DNA of 64,000 nt from Chrysaora quinquecirrha (Eukaryota; Cnidaria; Scyphozoa; Semaeostomeae; Pelagiidae). Shown here piece after piece: positions 32,569 to 47,600 of the stretch. The position numbers were made by a program, and so were the translations under genes. The stretch lies in NCBI GenBank assembly GCA_014526335.1, contig JACTAT010000029.1:4606105-4670104 (forward strand), written 5' to 3'. Within the stretch, counting starts at the first letter, position 1, and every line of letters begins with the position of its first letter. The notes under the pieces are model-generated. The model saw only the letters and a list, made by a program, of their open reading frames with translations, was not told where the DNA came from and made no database searches.

Positions 32569-35545
32569 ATGAAGAAAAAATGCCACAGAAAACTTCGATT
32601 TAAAGACATGGTGAGTAAAAGACACTGTGACCTATCTTTTGCAATCTTAGGGCATGTTTGATTGGGTATTAGCATTCGGTTTCATTTCTGATCGACGCAT
32701 TTCGATCCGCATCTTGGTATAAATTCCGCCTTAATCATTTTTTCGGTCTGTTGAAGACGTGAGTCTCGTGAATTTTTTTTTTCATTTTTAATTATTTTTA
32801 CACGGTAGCCCCATCAATATGTACTGTTTTACAGGGGGCCGTGTCAAGATTTACAATTTTACTATTTTAAAAAGAAACTGATTAAAACTACATATATTAT
32901 ACAATAAAAGAAAGATGAATAAAAATCAAAAATTAAAGACTTGACTCTTGAGCCTATTTTTAAATGTGCTAAGAGAGGGAATCACTTTTATACTATGATG
33001 AGTGCGAGACGATAGAAATTTAAGTACTGTAGCTATGTTCCAAGATTTTTCCGGGTTGGGGGGGGGGTGTTTGGTTTTTACGGTTACACGGTTTTGCCAG
33101 TATTTTGGCTCGGATTTTCGTTTTTTTTTCGAAAAATTACGTGGTTTTTCGGTTTTTAAAATCGTCGGTGAACGGTTTTACGGCATTTCTGGCTAATTTT
33201 TCCGGTTTTTGATTCAAATTTTGCGTTTTTGGTATTGAATGCCAACTAAGTGTGGCTACAGATTAGCTCGCAATGAAAACAAAAACTGTTATTGGAGGAA
33301 AACGTCTCAAAAAATGGAAGTAAACAGTAAAAGTTGACTAACCTAGAGCTTTAATAGATTCTGTGCAATTTTGTGAAAACGGAGACTTAATATCGTGTCA
33401 TACTGTTCTGTTAAAAATAACGCACGGTTTTACGGCTTTTTCAGCACGTTTTGAGCGGTTTTACGGTTTTCAGGCCCCCTAAACACACCCTCTTTCCGCG
33501 CTTCTTAGGTATACGGAATTTTGTAGGCCTCCAATACTCTACGTCTCATGGATCTTTTATCTTCTTCGGTAAGATATTTACCAAACTGGTATCGATATGT
33601 ATTGACAGTGTTTTTAAATGATTTCAGGTGTTTTGGTATAGCTACTGCCATGATCTACACATTAGTAGACTTTTATGAGCGAAGCCAATGTTGTTAAACC
33701 GATAAAACGTGGATTTTTTTTAACCAATTATCTCAATAATGAATGTTTGGCACCATACACAGATGCTTGTTTGTTCGATTCCTATTTCCAACATGTGTGA
33801 ATTCCCTCTCTTTTGATTGATTTATTACAGTAATTATAAATGAGATGCTCAGTTTTAATGTTGTGTATTGATCTTTCAGCTGCCTTTCGCAACATTGCAA
33901 GCCTTCTGATCGCCGTGTAGTAATCCCTGCTTGGATTATATATGCTACCTAGTATGGTATTCCGATTGGTATGTGTTTTTTAATCGTTCTTCTATCTTCA
34001 TTTTGTTCAAGACGTACACGTTTTCTAAGGAATCTTAATCATCCCTGAGCCTCGAGTTCCTTTAATTCTAAGGTTTTAGCTTCATTCTCAATTAGTTCCT
34101 TACATTGGTTAACTTATAGTGACAAAACCGCTAAGTTATGCGAGTATTTGACTAATTTACTTACGTACAGTGTTTCCCTTATTTGATTGTTTGCACTTAC
34201 ATGCTAGCGAATCTATAAGCACTGCTGTGGTGGTATTTTTTGCATACTGTGATGGATACGCACTACTGTGGTTGATTATTATGCTTGATGTGATGGGTAT
34301 GCTTAATGTGGCTGTATTTTTTGCGTACTGTGGTGGATTTGTTGCATAAAAATACCACCGCAGTACGTAGAAATACCATCACATCAAGCAAAAAATACCA
34401 CAATATTAAGCAAAAATACAACCACATCAGGCATATTAACTCAGCAAATCAAGCATAATAACCCATCACAGTAGTACGTATCCACCACAGTATGCAAAAA
34501 TGCCTCCACGGTAGTGCGTATACACCACAGTAGTGCGTATAAATTCGCCAACCTGACTAGACAAATTTCAGTCTTAAGTTCCTTATGAAGGTGTATTTCA
34601 TTGGGATATGTTTCATATTTTGTAGACTTTTAAGACTTGGGATTCGTATTTGTTTCAGGTAGTTCTCTAAACCTTCCACTCTAGGGGAGCGCTCTTTTGG
34701 GACTTTTATCTCTTCTGAAAACTGAAAAAAGTAGACTTCGGATAGACTTATTACATTCGTCGTAGTCTACGCTCCTCCACACTCCACCAACCCGCTCCAA
34801 CTACTCTGAGGAAACAGCTGTATGCTGTTGTAGTTGTTAGAAGCTGTTTCCGAAAGAGTGGGAGGAAGGTAATAAGTCGTTTCGGAGGTTTCCTATTCCA
34901 GCCGCAAAAAACGTACTTTCTTGAAAGACGGAAGACTTCAGAGAAGTTGATTTGGAAGCAATTTCTCTGTGAAGTCTGCGAAATCTCCCAGCTCTGGAGT
35001 AAGGAGAGTTTGGAGCCTCTAAAGTACCTGATTTTACAGAGAGTTTTCCAAAGGAACGGGCTTTCGATCTGCCAGGAATGTCCAAAATAGACGTAGAAGG
35101 AGGTCCCTAAAAAGCGGCCCCTAGTGCTCCAAGGGCGCATTTAATTTTGAATTGAAGCCTGCAGAATTCTAAAACCAATCTATTTCTTTCTTCGTTACGA
35201 TATAGACTTTCCTTGAGCGTTTTAATTGAAATGTTGATTGTCGTAACTGTATGATCCTTTTTCAGCTACGTTATGATTCTTTGCGAAATCAGAATCGCTT
35301 GAGTAAATGTATTTGAATTTATCAAGTCTATTCCTGACACCGTATTATCTATCATGTCTAATACGGTGTCAGCATTGCTTGTTGAACAGGTCTGACTTTT
35401 TCACTGTCTTCGTATTATTGTAGCAAACTTTGAATACATTTTTGTATTTTGTAGGTATTCCTGTTTCTTCTCTTCTTTTCTGTGGAAATGTCTGTTTCCT
35501 CTTCGGCAGAAGGAAACATAATTGTGCCAGACAACAACATATCTC
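32569..35545 (+). CDS. TSP1 gene exons 1-2: start and signal peptide
   Basis: Exon 1 (coding 32569-32610) follows a TTTTACAG acceptor and encodes MKKKCHRKLRFKDM, ending in phase 0 before GTGAGT. Exon 2 (35455-35545) begins VFLFLLFFSVEMSVSSSAEG and ends in phase 1. Together they give a basic n-region and a hydrophobic core, a good signal peptide or a signal anchor. Phases fit exon 3 (the joined codon gives Arg before SHYAWFILDS). This link is inferred from phase and composition, because no homologue was recognised. Confidence 0.6.
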
Positions 35546-38500
35546 GTGAGTTGTACTACGTATAAAAACAATTTCTGTTGAATGAAATGCCTTGCTTTTA
35601 ACATTGTTTAATACGGTAAAATCCCGCATATACGAACAATTCTTGAATAATAACCTATAGAGCTCAAAATATGAATTTCTCAATATCAATACTAATTAAT
35701 TAATTCGAGTGCTGTATTAATTTTGATATTAACTCAGTCGTCTTATTAGCCAAGGCATGTCTGTTTGTACTACACGTTTTTTTTATAAGAACAAAGTATA
35801 TAAGAACATAAGGCTTCAGAGGCTGAAAAGTTAAGAACATTCTTAGAACATTACAAGGCTTTGTGAAGCTAGAAACAAATTAAAATTTACTTTCTTAAAT
35901 GGCGCTGTCCTGTTCTCAACTCTAGAAAACAGGTGAACTATCAATCATTGTGACTATATGTGACATTTTTACATGTGCATCCCTTTTCGTAGCAATTATC
36001 ACCTAATTTGAAAAACAACAGCTTTTAAAAAGCAAGAAAATTAAGAACATGTTAAGAACATTTTGAGCCTTCAAATCCGAAAAATTAAGAACATTGCATG
36101 GCTTTCTTCAATTTCAGTGTTCTTATAAAAAAAACGTGTACCATCCTTTTTGAAAATGGTGTCTGAAGCTAGGCTTATGTAGACATTGCGCACAGTCAGG
36201 GCGTCAGAGCGACTGCTAACCGGCGATTTTTTAGAACTATTTTATCGCAACTGACCTGTCGACATAAGCGTTCAAGCAGTTATTGGGCAACTAGTTCCTT
36301 TTTGACGGACTTGTTGTTGACAAGTCGACATAAGTTAGCAGTTACAACAGTATCAAAGAAGTATAAGGCATGTCCATGCGAGAGATGCTTAATATGGCGA
36401 ATTCAGATCTATAAGATTGAGATGTATAACCATAGTACCTTAAGAAGAATTAAGAAGTAATAACAAACATGGATAACAAATAAGTCTTTGCGTTAAAACT
36501 GATGCTGCCTGCTATCAAAGATCCTTTCATCCGTGTATGGAAAAAATTACCACATCGCCAGCATACAGTGAAACATTAAGTTTGCAATAATAAGTTTTAT
36601 AACTTTGCAAGGCTGGTGATTGTACAAGGATCATCTATGAGTAAAATGTTGGTGACAACATGACGCTGAAATGGAGATACCCTCACTTGAACCCCTCTCA
36701 AAGTTGAACAGTATTGTTGATACTTATCACTCCGGTCTACTCCCCTGCTTTACTTAAAGTCCAGTCTATACTTAAAACTCCCGACCCAAAACAGCCTAAT
36801 TCATCCTGCCTTACAAAGCCTAATACTGGATTTTTTTTCTCTACAGGCTCCCACTATGCTTGGTTTATTCTGGACAGCAATTATCGCTACAAGAGTATCT
36901 ACGCATCCCACTTCGAAAACAAACTGAACGCTATTACTACGACCGGAGAACAATTCACATACAACGGTACATACTGGAACAATAGTAATGTGTCTAATGC
37001 TGGGATCAATGAGTCATTGAAACTGGAAAATTCCGACTTGAATATAACCGTGCTGATATCCGAATCAGGAAACGCTTACCTGATGGACCCTATTACTAAT
37101 GTATTTATGACTGTTGCTAAGGCTATTCAGAATTCGATTTTCATCGCGGTTTTTAACAGTTACAAGGCCGGACCTGTAATGGTACCCGAAATGCTAATAG
37201 TAAAGAAAGGAGCCGGTGTCAATGTGTCGTATTCGCTTATAAAGAAATATGAACTGGATGGAATCGATGCCAGTTGCACTTTATGGAGTTACACATGTTG
37301 GTATCTGGAAAGCAATAATACTGTGAAGTATTTCAAATGGAATGTTTCACTGCAAAATATCACTGAGCAGAAATCCTTTAATTTTACTGAGGAAAGTTTT
37401 TCATCTATTTCCGTTTATGAAAACGAAGTTTGGCTTATAACAACAGATGGACGCAGAGCGTGGAGAAGACTTGGTGTAACGCTGAAGAATCCTTCTGGTA
37501 TAAGATGGATGATTTTGCCCATTCATTTGCCGCTTCCGGTTACCTCAGTGTCTGTTGGGGTAATTGGTATCTATGTTGTGATGCAAGGAGGACTCATTGC
37601 CAAATTTCAAGGTAGGGTGGTAGGGTTGCATCGACAAACCTCTTGATGCTCCAGCCCAAATGAGTAAATTCGTGGAACGTAAATGTCAAAAAATACTTTA
37701 TCCCAAAAATTAATCTCTTTTCAATCCAAATTTCAGACCCAAAAGGTAAATAGAGTACACCAAGTTTATCTCCACCAAAAAAGGAAATTTTAGCCAAATT
37801 TCACACACAAATAAGTAAATGGAGCTCCCTGTCCAGATTTTGCTATCCCCCTGGTAATGTCATTAACCGACACACTTTTAATAGTGTGTAGTAGTAAGGC
37901 CGTGGCCAAACGATCAAACATTGTTGGTCAAACATTTGCAATTTGCTTATCAAGAAAATGCTTGACGGTTTGACCAAATCAAAAATTTTGATACGAGCAG
38001 AAAATTTTTTTGAAGTTTTTCAAAAATATTGCTGTGCGAATTATGCTTGTTAAGCAATGTTTTGTCATGCGCCCAAACGGACAAAAATTGTTTGTAAAGC
38101 AAAAAGCAATGCCCTATTGCAAATTTTTCACCAACAATGTTTGGTCGTTTGGCCAGAACTTTAGGCCAATCATATCTATCTCACTTATATCTATATCTAA
38201 TTGTTGCCTATATTAACTGAGAGAGAAAATCCATTTTCCATAACTGCGACTCTTGCCATTAATCTATTACTTATTCAGTTCAATTTTCCTAGGTTTTGAT
38301 TCACCAAATTCAAAACACTGGTACAATTTCTTCGAGGTTGACACCTACGATGAAGAAAGTGTTGTGGCTTTGTGGGAGAATGGCAAGTCAATACAAAGCA
38401 CAATCCCCGATGTCGAGCCAACAAGTTATGGCTATGCCATGTGGCTTGAGGACAAAAATAACGTTGAATGGAAATACTTTGGTGGTTTGCAAGCAACAAA

Positions 38501-40896
38501 TTTGAAAGGCATTGCTATTGGTGACAGTGGAACCTATGTTCTTTTACGAGGATTGAAGCACGGTGTCTATAAAATTGTTGGCACAATACTGGAAAAGAAA
38601 GATGTTCTGGAAGCAACCTCGATTGGTAAGATGTTTTTTCTCCTATAAGTCTATTTTTCCATATCCGTCAATGTCAGTCTATTTCTCTATCTCAATCGAC
38701 ATCAGACTTTTTGTCAATATCCGTCAATATCAGTCTATTTTTCCATATCCGTCAATGTCATTATATTTCTCTATATCCATCGATATCAGACTTTTTGTCA
38801 ATATCCGTCAATATCAGTCTATTTCTCAATATCCCTATATATCAGGCTATTTCTCAATATCCTTCAAGAAGGGTGGAACAAGCACTCTTGCAAGCATACG
38901 TTGATATGCATGCTTTCATGGGGTTAGAATAAGAATATATCCTGGATAGCAAATTTTCCTAAAAATTCAGTAGCGAAAGGAGGAAAAATATTGGAGACAA
39001 TAGAGTATCAATTAATCTGTATTGTCATGTAGTCAGTGCCCCCATCTCCAACTGACTTTGCAAAGCCCTTTCTTGATCAAGGGATTGTCCATTGTCAATC
39101 GATGCATTAGTCCATTCATTCATCCAGCAATTAATGAGTCTATCAAAGTAGCCACACATTAGTCCATGAGTAAGGCTTTCTTTTTCCAGGTATAGGTGCC
39201 GATGGCGTATTCTACACTGTAAACAACGATACTATCGAAGGAATGATTCAGTGCCAACGACCATCCTCCACTGGTGTTGGAAATATCACAATCAATACAA
39301 CATTAAGCTCTTTTGTCTCTATATCCTGTGGCATGTTGCAATGCTGGGGAATCAACAGGAATGGTACTGCAGCATTAATCAAGCTCAAATATACTGATTA
39401 TTGCCCTGATCCGTATCCTGCTACTAATGCAGTTACGCTTTTGGGAGATGGTATCATTTTCGATCATATTGACACTGACAAAACTGGATATACCTGGGGT
39501 GTTGAGAAAGACACAGATGATGTTTATTTCCGATTCGGTGCTAATGAGAGTTCACTTGAAGGCCTGATGTGGACCAATTTGCCTGGCCTTCGGTTGAGAG
39601 ATGTTGCAGCTGGAAAGGATAATGCTTATGGCATTGATAGTAAAGGCAACTTGGCTTATTTTGGTAAGTCCTAGGCCCTTGCCAAACGATAAAACATTTT
39701 CTCAAGCATTTGAAATTTGTTTATCAGTCAATGTTGAGCGTTTGGCCACGTTGCAAACATTGTTTTACAAGTAGAATTCGTTGCGCGATATTTCGAAAAA
39801 ATTTCAAACAAGAAATGTTCGACAAGCATTGTTTTGTGACGTTGCCAAACGGGAGAAAATTTTACTTGACAAGCAAATTTCAAATGTCTGACAAATAATG
39901 TCTGATCGTTTGTCTAGATCGAAAAGCAAAGTTTTACTACTGCGTTATATACTTATGTCTTCTTGTCCCCATTTTCTTTGTATTTGATGAGGCTGGTAGG
40001 ATCGAGCTTGAGACATTTGGCCTGCAGCTAATAAACTCGTCTGTCCAATGCATTAGTCATTACAGCTAGTCAATTCAAGAAAATTGGTTCCAAAGTATCA
40101 TTAAACCCACGGAACCTTTTGCAGTTGACAGCGAACTCAGATGCAGACTGCCCTAATATTTGCTTCCTCACACGAGTTTCTGAACCTCTTTAGAAATTTA
40201 TATGTTAGTTATATTATATGTTAGTTTGCCCACTATCTTGATTTTTGCTTTTTTATTTACATTTTCTTTTGCTCTTATTGTTAAAGATAGCTAATGTCAA
40301 TAATACCAGGCATCCATGACTGAACTGGTGCAAAATATGCCCCTCATCAACCTGATTGATTTTCTAGAATTAAAAGATGGAAACTGGACAACATGGTCTC
40401 AGTGGACAAGCTGTGATGCTGATTGCTTAGGGGTCATCGATATAGAGAACGATATTGTCACCATCCTGCACCGATGTATGGTGGGAAGAACTGTATTGGT
40501 GACAGTCAAGAGATTCAAACCTGCAACGAGCAAAATTGCACAGGTAGATATAAGAATTTATTCTATTCTATGAAGTTTAGTGATATTGCATTAAGTTTCT
40601 TTTGTTGATATTGTTTCATATTTACCGAACAAGACAAACGCTAGGGTCCACTAATGGAGCAACTAATAATGCCCGGACAATGAAGCTGATCAGTAATCTC
40701 CTGTTCTGGGTACGCTCTATAGACACCCAGAGTTTCAGGACAGGAGTATCTGTACATATAGGTTGGCTATGGTCCGGGCAAACAGCCCGAGCTTGTAATG
40801 ATGATGATAAAGATGATGATGATTATGATGATGATTATGATGATGATGATTATGATGACGATGATGACAATGATGATGATGATGATGATGACGATT

Positions 40897-40932
<36 letters not shown>

Positions 40933-41652
40933 GTGATGATGGTGATGATGATGATCTTTGTTTACCTGCTCCTTAAGAATTTGCTAAATCAAAAAACGCA
41001 GAATGCCGAGTTGGTGGGTGTTTGTAATGAGGGAGGCTATCTTAGAATAAGAAAAATGTGTTTTTCTTCGTGCACAGTTCTAAATACCACAGTTTACGTT
41101 TTTTATCGTGGCTTCTTGAGAATTTTCACAAGCATTATAAGTATTGTCTGGCTTTTAGAATAGAGTAAATACATTTACTCTTCTCAAGGCTGTTTCTGAC
41201 ACCGTATTATACATTATAATAACCGTTTGTCATTACAGGCCTTTGGTATTTCTCGGGGCAATGTTTTGGGAGAGATCCCTCTTCCATCATCAAGCAAAGA
41301 GAAATGAGGGTTACAGAATGTAACCCTCCCCATATTTGTACCCTTTGCAAACATTAAGGTAGTTAGTCATAGTAAATATTGTTAAATCCTCCAACCCTGA
41401 TTAAGATATTTGATTGTGTTCTCTTTTCTTCAAGCGTCGTGTATAAAGGCATTGGATGTAAATGAAAAGTTGAGATGTTGCAATGCTCCTAACATAACTG
41501 GAGCATTATCAGTGGAAGATATAATGCTCTCTTGTATTCTTGCAACTAATAGTAGCTATGAGTGCATTCTGAATGGAAGCTTGTCTGAAACAGGGCATGT
41601 CGTGAGTATAATTATTATTGAACCTTCAAAAAAATATGTAACCCCATAAGTC

Positions 41653-41695
<43 letters not shown>

Positions 41696-44600
41696 ACTTT
41701 ATTTTGAGTAGGCTGTTATTTCTAGCTTTTTCAGCTAATTTAGGCCAATTATGCATGCCGCATCCAGGCATGGGACCCCTAGTTTAACGTCCCTTCCGAA
41801 GGACGGAAAAGTAAACCAAGGATGTAACCCCTGGGTAGCAATTAAACACAATAGACTGCCTAGCTTATACTTTGAGGGGAGAAAATTTCGCAGGAAGAAA
41901 CTCCGTTACTCGAAGAAAAAGCGAAATTTTGGTATTAATTTTCGCGAATGAGAAAGGATGGAAAGTTTGCGGCAACTTTGACAAACTTGCGCGTTCAGCA
42001 AAATCGACCAAATTTACGGGAATCCAATTCATAAGTAGTTTTCCATCATGAAGAGAGAGACTTGTCAACATCAACATTTCATTCACTACACACTGGTCTC
42101 AGATTGTCACCACATGTTTTTCTAATTAAAACAGTACTTTGACCTGTACTTGCATTTTAGCTGCAGCCTTAGCGTTTGTTAACTAAGTAGTTGGATCGTA
42201 GTTCGAGAAGACCCAGGCCTTTTAATTGCTGCTACCCAAAGATATGGGTGGTTGCGACTGATATCCCTGATCCCGATACTATTATTCCTGCTCTTTCATG
42301 TTGGGTGCTAAGCAGAGAGGCAGTGAGCTGAGTGCCACTTTGAAGTCTTTGGTACGATTCAGCCAATCCAAGACATCGCAATTCATTTGCGGGTTCCCTA
42401 CCTTCCTTGCACATAACAGTTACAAGAAAAGAGGTAGAGTATAGTATAATCCTGTTATAACGTACATAAAAGGAACCGTAGTATTTAATTTTAGTATTTG
42501 GTAGATTAGAAGCAAAGTACATTATAAACAGGGTATTTTCGTTTGCGCTCTACACTAAAGACAATTTTACTGGTATTCTATATCTAATAGTACGTTATAA
42601 TGGAGTATGTTTTAACCGGATTATACTATTTAATTCTCTAGCAAAGATTTGTTTAATGTTTCCATCGATTTATGTTTTTTAGTTCCCGTTCCTGCGTTCT
42701 GGACACAGTGGACCAACTGGGCTCAATGCATAGGCGAGTGTCCGTCTGGAAGCCGTTCAAGGCAGCGCATTTGCCACAATCCATTGCCTCTTATTAGCAC
42801 TGGATGCACTGGAGCAAGCCAGGAAACTCAGCTGTGTAATATTTCGTGCTTGGGTAAGTCATTGTAAATTTTAGTCACAGTGGTTGTGTTGAAACGGAGA
42901 TTGTGATGCAACTTATTGATCTAAAATCTAAAATTTCTTATGCAAAAAGATGATGACAAAAGGAATAACTAGAGATGAACGTCGTGTTATAGTCCGAATA
43001 CATAGCTTTGATAACAAAAACTTCAAGTTAGGAGGTTACTGATAGAGTCAAGGGATACGTAATTGCAACTATGAAAATACTGCGATTTGAAGACAAATCT
43101 TCTGCAGCTGCAATAAGACGCTATTAGATAAATGCAATGCAATCACGCATGTTTTCTTATTCAACGTATACACTTTTTTTTAATAAGCAACTTGACTACC
43201 GGACCAGCCCTCGAAGTTGCTTAACGTATCTGGTCTTTCAGCCCTCACAGAATGACTGAGTACCCCCTAAAAACTCTTTCTGGCTCCTTTCATGCTGTTC
43301 AATGTAATTGACAAGTTTGCAATGATGTATTGTATAAAAATATGGATTTCAACCAAAAATTTGAGCAAATCTCAGCCCTTAGTTTCTTATTGACCAGTTG
43401 CTTATTAAAAAAAAGTGTAGTTTATGACTCACAAGAATATGTACAACAATGATGGCGGCTAAATATAGTCGCAACACAAAAGCCAAAAGGGCTCTTTTTT
43501 GCTTATTGGAAATGTCTTTAGCTCTCTTGTCATGCTGTCCAGTTCACGTCCTTTAAATTATGTTATGCCCCTTGTAGATTAAGCTATCTTAATTTTTACA
43601 ATTCTAGAAAGTGTATGCTTAAGATACGTATGGAGCTTAAGAATGCTAAGGAAATGGGTTCTCGTAACGCGTAACACAATCAATTTGTGAGTCTCTGCTA
43701 AAGGAGAGATTATTAATGATGAGAATTCCTTTCTTTATCAGTCACAATAGAGAGAAAAATATCAGTTGGATGGGAAGATGTAACAAAGGGGGTGACCTGC
43801 CTTACGTATAGCTCGTCATTTCGACTCGGCCATACACTGCAATATTCAATGCTGCACTTCTCAAATATCTCGATCCCAAATGACGTCATCATTAAGGATG
43901 CTTCGGTGCAATTCACAGCAAAATCTGCAAGCACGGTAACGCTTCAAGCAAAGGTCAGAGCAGTGATAAATCATGAAGCTGCCTCTCAAAGTTATTTTGA
44001 AACATGCAACTTCTCTAATTTTGTCTTCACTAACGCCTATCAATCATATACGCCGGGTGATTGGTTAGCAGAAGAACAAGGCACTGAGGAACGTATCGAA
44101 GACCTCACTTCAGTCGTTCAAGAAGTCATCACTAGTCCTAACTGGAATGTCAGTGGATCAATTATAATCGCTTTGACAGATATGTCGAGTAGCTGGTATA
44201 GATCTACGTATTCTTACGATGGAGATCCTTTGAAAGCACCGAAATTGAAAATTGTATACGAGAAGCGTAAGTAAACTCTTTTGCTTGAATCGATATCATT
44301 TTTAATATTACTTGGATCAATACTTGGATAATTTAGCTCTGCGGAAGAAGAAAGCTTTCTACCAACTGGTCGGGAAAGAAAAAATAGCTCGAGTTAATGA
44401 AAGTTCGAATCATCAGGGTTTCGAATTATCGGAATTATACCGTATATTTATATACATTCAAAAGGGTGTCAAGAGAAAAGATTTGATGACCTCTTCCACA
44501 GCTCTTTGCATGTATATATTTAGCTGTAGTTATCTGACTTTCTCCAAAACTTGCTATTCTTCTAAGAACTTTCATGGGTGACAATTCTATGAACCATCGC

Positions 44601-47600
44601 CTACTGAAATAAACCCCACCATTGGAAATAGATTCGAACTATGTTTTCCTGCCTTTTTAAGCAGCAAAGTACTGTGAGAATTTATTCCCCTAAAACCCAC
44701 AGTATAATTTATACCTAATTTTCCTTTTTCAGTTCCAATAAATGGAAACTACTCCGAATGGTCGAGCTGGTCCAACTGCACCCATGACTGCTTCACAGGC
44801 TATAGCTACAGAAACAGAACGTGTGACAATCCATCGCCCAAATATGGTGGTATGCCTTGTAATGGAAGTGACGTGGAACAGAGGACATGCAATACACATT
44901 CTTGCTACGGTACTGTAATTTCAAAAATCTCATTTTTTCTTTATTTTCTGTTCCTTCAACTTATTTTTTCTTTCATTCAAAATTTTTATCGAAAGCTTGG
45001 AAGCGTTTCATCTTAGCCAAGTAATATCTCCCTAGCTCAGTGATAGTATCCCAATAAGACGTTAGTACTCTTATGATCACTTTTGCTCTTTTATTTATTG
45101 AGTAGGATTGAATTACCATCTCTACATTGTATTGATACTTCGATTTGACCCATTTAAGTGGGTAAGCAAACAAGCAATCTTTATTTGTTAACGCAGGTCA
45201 GGGGTTAGCAGATAAAGCAGCTATTCAGCCAATGTGGATCTGCAGCTCATTAGAATGGACCTAGCTGAGTTCACTGTTATCTTGTGGAAAGTGGTCCCGA
45301 TGATATTCGAACGAACGACCTGCCAATAATGAGCCGAACACCTTGACCACTCGGCCACACCACCTCTATCTAGTTTTCCTCTAACAATGAACTCTTCTTG
45401 TCATTCCTTCAATTTGCAGATGATTCCACTTGCACCAAAGCTAAGAACTCTAATGGCTCTGTATCTTGCTGCATGCTGGGAATGCCTCTTGCAAAACTAT
45501 CTATAATGATTGCATTTTGGCGGGCAATCAAAATACATCTGTCCTCTGGATCGATTTGGTCTGTCATACGGAGAGTGTGGTACGTTGTAACTTATATTTT
45601 TTAATTTCACTAAAAGGCCCTTTACTTGAGAATTTTCAAACCCGTGCTGAGCAGTAGCTGAGATTTAAGAGCATCGCTTAATTTGCTTTGCGTTTACATA
45701 AAATCTCAGCACAGGCCGAGATAAACTCATGTCTGCATAACAAGAATTTTCGTGATCTCGGGCTGAAATTTTGTTCTTTTACGTGGAAGATTTTCCTGAT
45801 TTTTCCCTGTAATTTCAACACGGGCTGAGCTGCCGAGCTGAGTTCAGCCTGGGCTGAGGTTCAACTCGGGTTCTTTCGTATAAACACTCTGAAGGATCAC
45901 ACTGTCAGCCGAGTTGAATTTCAGCCCGTGTTGAACTCAGCACGGGCTGAAATTTCTCATGTAAAGAGCCTCTAAATACTGGACGGAGCAGTAGGGCACA
46001 TGCTTTGGATTTCAAGATCTCCTGAATTCTTTAATTCTCAGACACTTTGAAAGCTAGAAGCTAAAAGAACGAGTTCATATTTATTTGAAGGTGCTATAAC
46101 ATCATGTTCTTATCCAGCTAAGTCGTGGCGTCAGGAGCTTGATGAGATAGGGCTTTGACCCCCAATCACTGTAGCATCACGGCGAGGGTCGAGGTCTCGT
46201 TAGTTCATCTACTTCTGAGTGCCTCGCTGCTGGTGCTAAGAACCCCAATTTCAGCTTCACCTATTAATTTATTAAAATGTGGGTAACCACCCTAATGCCT
46301 TCGTGTTACAACGAAAAAGCCTAATTCAGCCCTCAAAGAAATTTCTTGAACAGCGCAATAAGATTATCAGACATCTTTGAGTGTCTTTTCACTCGCAGAT
46401 CTACTCTTATACCGCCTACTTTTTTCGTATAAGCTTCTTACATGACTTCACTTTCTTATCGTTTCTTTTTTGTTTTCTCGTATACAGTTGCAGTCAATGG
46501 TAATTTTTCTGATTGGTCACCCTGGTCAAACTGCACTCATGACTGCTTCACTGGTTACAGCTATAGAAACAGAACGTGTGACAATCCATCGCCCAAATAT
46601 GGTGGTCTGCCTTGTAATGGAAGTGACGTAGAACAAAGGACATGCAATACACATTCTTGCTATGGTATTGTATAGTTCAATACAAATTTTATAAAATTAA
46701 AGAAAATATACATAAATATGTGTGTAACTAAATAAAGGAAATGGGACGAGTGCCTTGGACATGTGGCTTTGAGAGTAACTAGACAATTTCATAGGGCTTT
46801 TTCGCTCAGTGGAATTGTTTAAGTTTGAATCCCATCAGTTGTGGTATGCAATTCGTGGAAGAATCTGTCCTAGTGTTTGCCTTTCAAGAACAATATGCGT
46901 AAACACGTATGGCACGAGGAGAACCTTGGGCTGTTTGACTTGGAGAGTTACCTGACATTTTTTAAGGCCCTCTTGCACAGTGGAATGGTCGTTATTTTTC
47001 CGATCTCTGAGTAATTTACACTCCGGGTGCCAATCCACCCGACTCTTGTTTTAACTCCGATCCATTCACATCTCACTCCCTGCAATAGCATCACAACTTA
47101 CAGGAGATCTGTTATCGTTAACAATATCAATCACCCATTAGATTTCTAATAGTCTCCTATTCTGCGCCGAAACTAAAAACCCACTTAGTTGTCGATTCTC
47201 GCCATTTTTATCTTGAAGATGTTTCAAATTGCACCAAAGCCAGGAACTCCAATGGCTCCATATCTTGTTGTATGTTGGGAATGCCTCTTGCAAATGGAAC
47301 AGTCCATGATGTTTGTGTTTTGGCGGGAAATCATAGATACATCTGCCCGCTGGATCGATTTGGTCTCTCCAATGGCGATTGCGGTATGTCTAAATCTAGC
47401 TATCACTTTATATTTTGATGCAGAATACTAATAAATGCGATATTAACTGGAAACTTGATTTTGATGCAGATGGCATTCCACCAGTCTTTTTAATTACAGA
47501 GGCTCCGTAGGCGAATCACTCCTCCCCCATTAAGACGACAGGAAGGCAAATGCACCCCTACCCACTTACCATGCTAGTCCTTTGTCCTCATAAGCACTGC

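Larger units (their letters stand above)
32611..35454. other. First intron of the TSP1 gene
   Basis: Contains low-complexity GGTTTT/ACGG-rich sequence at 33050-33480, the fold-back at 34215-34549, dispersed repeat copy 2 (34858-35015) and a short palindrome (35335-35371). No other gene seen; minus-strand open frames at 34751-35140 lie in the repeat. Confidence 0.5.

Noticed and set aside
34751..35140. A 129-codon minus-strand gene
   Set aside because: It overlaps a dispersed repeat also found at 25504-25645, has no recognisable family, and lies in an intron.
40602..41163. Poly-Asp and poly-Met open frames
   Set aside because: They are the GAT microsatellite in an intron.
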